This document shows, piece by piece, positions 63,261 to 64,000 of a stretch of DNA of 64,000 nt. The position numbers were made by a program, and so were the translations under genes. The DNA is from Thauera sp. UBA6194 (GTDB lineage: Bacteria; Pseudomonadota; Gammaproteobacteria; Burkholderiales; Rhodocyclaceae), in the NCBI GenBank assembly GCA_002422685.1, contig DITC01000054.1, positions 97,540 through 161,539 of the forward strand. Direction: 5' to 3'. Numbering within the stretch: position 1 is the first letter of the stretch; the number at the start of each line of letters is the position of its first letter. The notes under the pieces were generated by a model, which was not told the origin of the DNA, did not search any database, and saw only the letters and a program-made list of their open reading frames with translations.

Positions 63261-63674
63261 TTTCGTCTTCCTCTCGATTATCTTGTTTTCGGCATCACGC
63301 ACATCGGCACACCGCCGGCGCCCCCGCGACCCGTCTGCGCCCCTTGCGGGGTCCTGGGGTCATGGCGAACACCTGCTCCTCCTTTGAGCAACTGCTACGG
63401 CGTCTGGTGGGTTTCCTGGCATTCATTAACCTGCCTTATTTGCGGATAACCAGAAGCCGTCAGACGCAGTATGGAAACCTCGGGCGGTGAGGAATGTCCT
63501 GATATCGCCAGATCTTTTCGCGTTATCGACACCGCGCCACGCTGGCGGCAGACACGTAAAAAGCCCCGTCTTCGCCGGCACGCGGCGCTGACGGGGCCAT
63601 CCAGTTCAACGCATCGACAAGGCCGCGATGGGGAGCTGCAGGCTCACGGCGGCGGATGCGTCACGGTCACATGC
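63261..63674. other. Intergenic region between BCCT carrier and symporter genes
   Basis: This gap of 414 bases holds the symporter terminator (63559-63598) and the leader of the BCCT gene. The stretch 63400-63480 is less GC-rich than its surroundings and is the likely promoter area, but I see no convincing -35/-10 pair or sigma-54 site. Short ORFs here lack ribosome sites and look non-coding. Confidence 0.45.
63559..63598 (-). terminator. Intrinsic terminator after the sodium:solute symporter gene
   Basis: On the minus strand the stem GACGGGGC complement pairs arms 63591-63598 and 63564-63571, with an inner CGCCG/CGGCG pair in the loop, followed by five T (complement of 63559-63563). It lies about 77 bases past the symporter stop codon. 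Confidence 0.85.
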
Positions 63675-64000
63675 TCAAGCCCTGCGGGCGCGGCTCGACG
63701 TCGGACGACGCGTGGCGAGCGAGACGACGACGTAGCAGCACGAGGACACGAGGCAGCCGATCAGCGGACCTTCGACCCAACCGAGGTCGGTGAGCGTGAG
63801 CAGCCCCGCGCTCGTGAAGAACCCGGTGAGCATCGCCGTGAGCGCACCCGCCACGTTGCCTTGCCAGAAGGTGGAGATGAACACCGGCCCGATCATCGCC
63901 GCCAGCAAGGTGCCCGAACCGAGAATGCCCAGCCAGGACAGCATGAAGGGCGGGGCGTACATCATCATCAGCAGACCGAGCAGGCCGAGCACCACCACCG
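63675..64000 (-). CDS. Sodium:solute symporter, C-terminal part (cut by window edge)
   Basis: The last ~108 residues of a membrane protein with three to four helices. LGILGSGTLLAAMIGPVFISTFWQ and NVAGALTAMLTGFFTSAGLLT match the end of sodium:solute symporters (PutP/PanF type), where the F-W-x-(6)-GA pattern is usual. The N-terminal part, including the sodium site, lies beyond the right edge, so substrate is unknown. A terminator follows it. Confidence 0.75.
   Translation of the reverse strand, partial: VVVLGLLGLLMMMYAPPFMLSWLGILGSGTLLAAMIGPVFISTFWQGNVAGALTAMLTGFFTSAGLLTLTDLGWVEGPLIGCLVSSCCYVVVSLATRRPTSSRARRA

Overview
The window is high-GC, densely coded DNA with no rRNA, tRNA, CRISPR or insertion sequence that I can see. 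The gene set suggests a metabolically versatile betaproteobacterium of the Rhodocyclales (Thauera/Azoarcus-like). It includes an SAH-riboswitch-controlled metH, a glnK-amtB pair with NtrC and sigma-54 sites, a five-gene branched-chain amino acid ABC transporter, UbiK, ComM, ThrH and PurU. The taxonomic call is an inference from gene content and style; no marker gene was compared.

Left part (1-15 kb): the start of trpS, an orphan Wzz-like chain-length protein, an MFS carrier, a DOMON-like protein coupled to a NamZ-type (DUF1343) muramidase, a SulP anion transporter, a PRPP synthetase, PsiE and TerB proteins, then an NhaR-type LysR regulator followed by a BetT-like choline/betaine carrier. A strong terminator and a thioredoxin follow, then a fused TRAP permease.

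Middle (15-45 kb): metH lies behind an SAH riboswitch and is translationally coupled to the TRAP permease. Next come a membrane GGDEF/EAL protein, two BamE-like lipoproteins, the livGFHMK operon, a Bcr/CflA drug exporter, comM, ubiK, and glnK-amtB with a nearly complete nitrogen-control promoter and an unannotated 29-codon upstream ORF. A FadE-type acyl-CoA dehydrogenase has two PsrA-like operators across its promoter. An ectoine-type aspartate kinase, arginase, purU, thrH, an HD-GYP protein, a cluster of REP-like palindromes and the ABC-F protein YheS complete this part.

Right part (45-64 kb): a methylamine/glycine-betaine block. Reading leftwards from 54.4 kb it holds glyA, sdaA and soxBDAG (tetrahydrofolate-linked sarcosine oxidase), then folB. 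Diverging to the right are an NhaC-family antiporter and a GbdR/GlxA-type AraC activator. Beyond that lie an operon of response regulator, periplasmic binding protein and hybrid kinase, a second BCCT carrier, and the end of a sodium:solute symporter. Together these would import betaine-type osmolytes, oxidise sarcosine to glycine plus methylene-THF, convert glycine to serine with GlyA and serine to pyruvate with SdaA. PurU, 7 kb away, could recycle formyl-THF. The betaine-to-sarcosine demethylases are not in this window.
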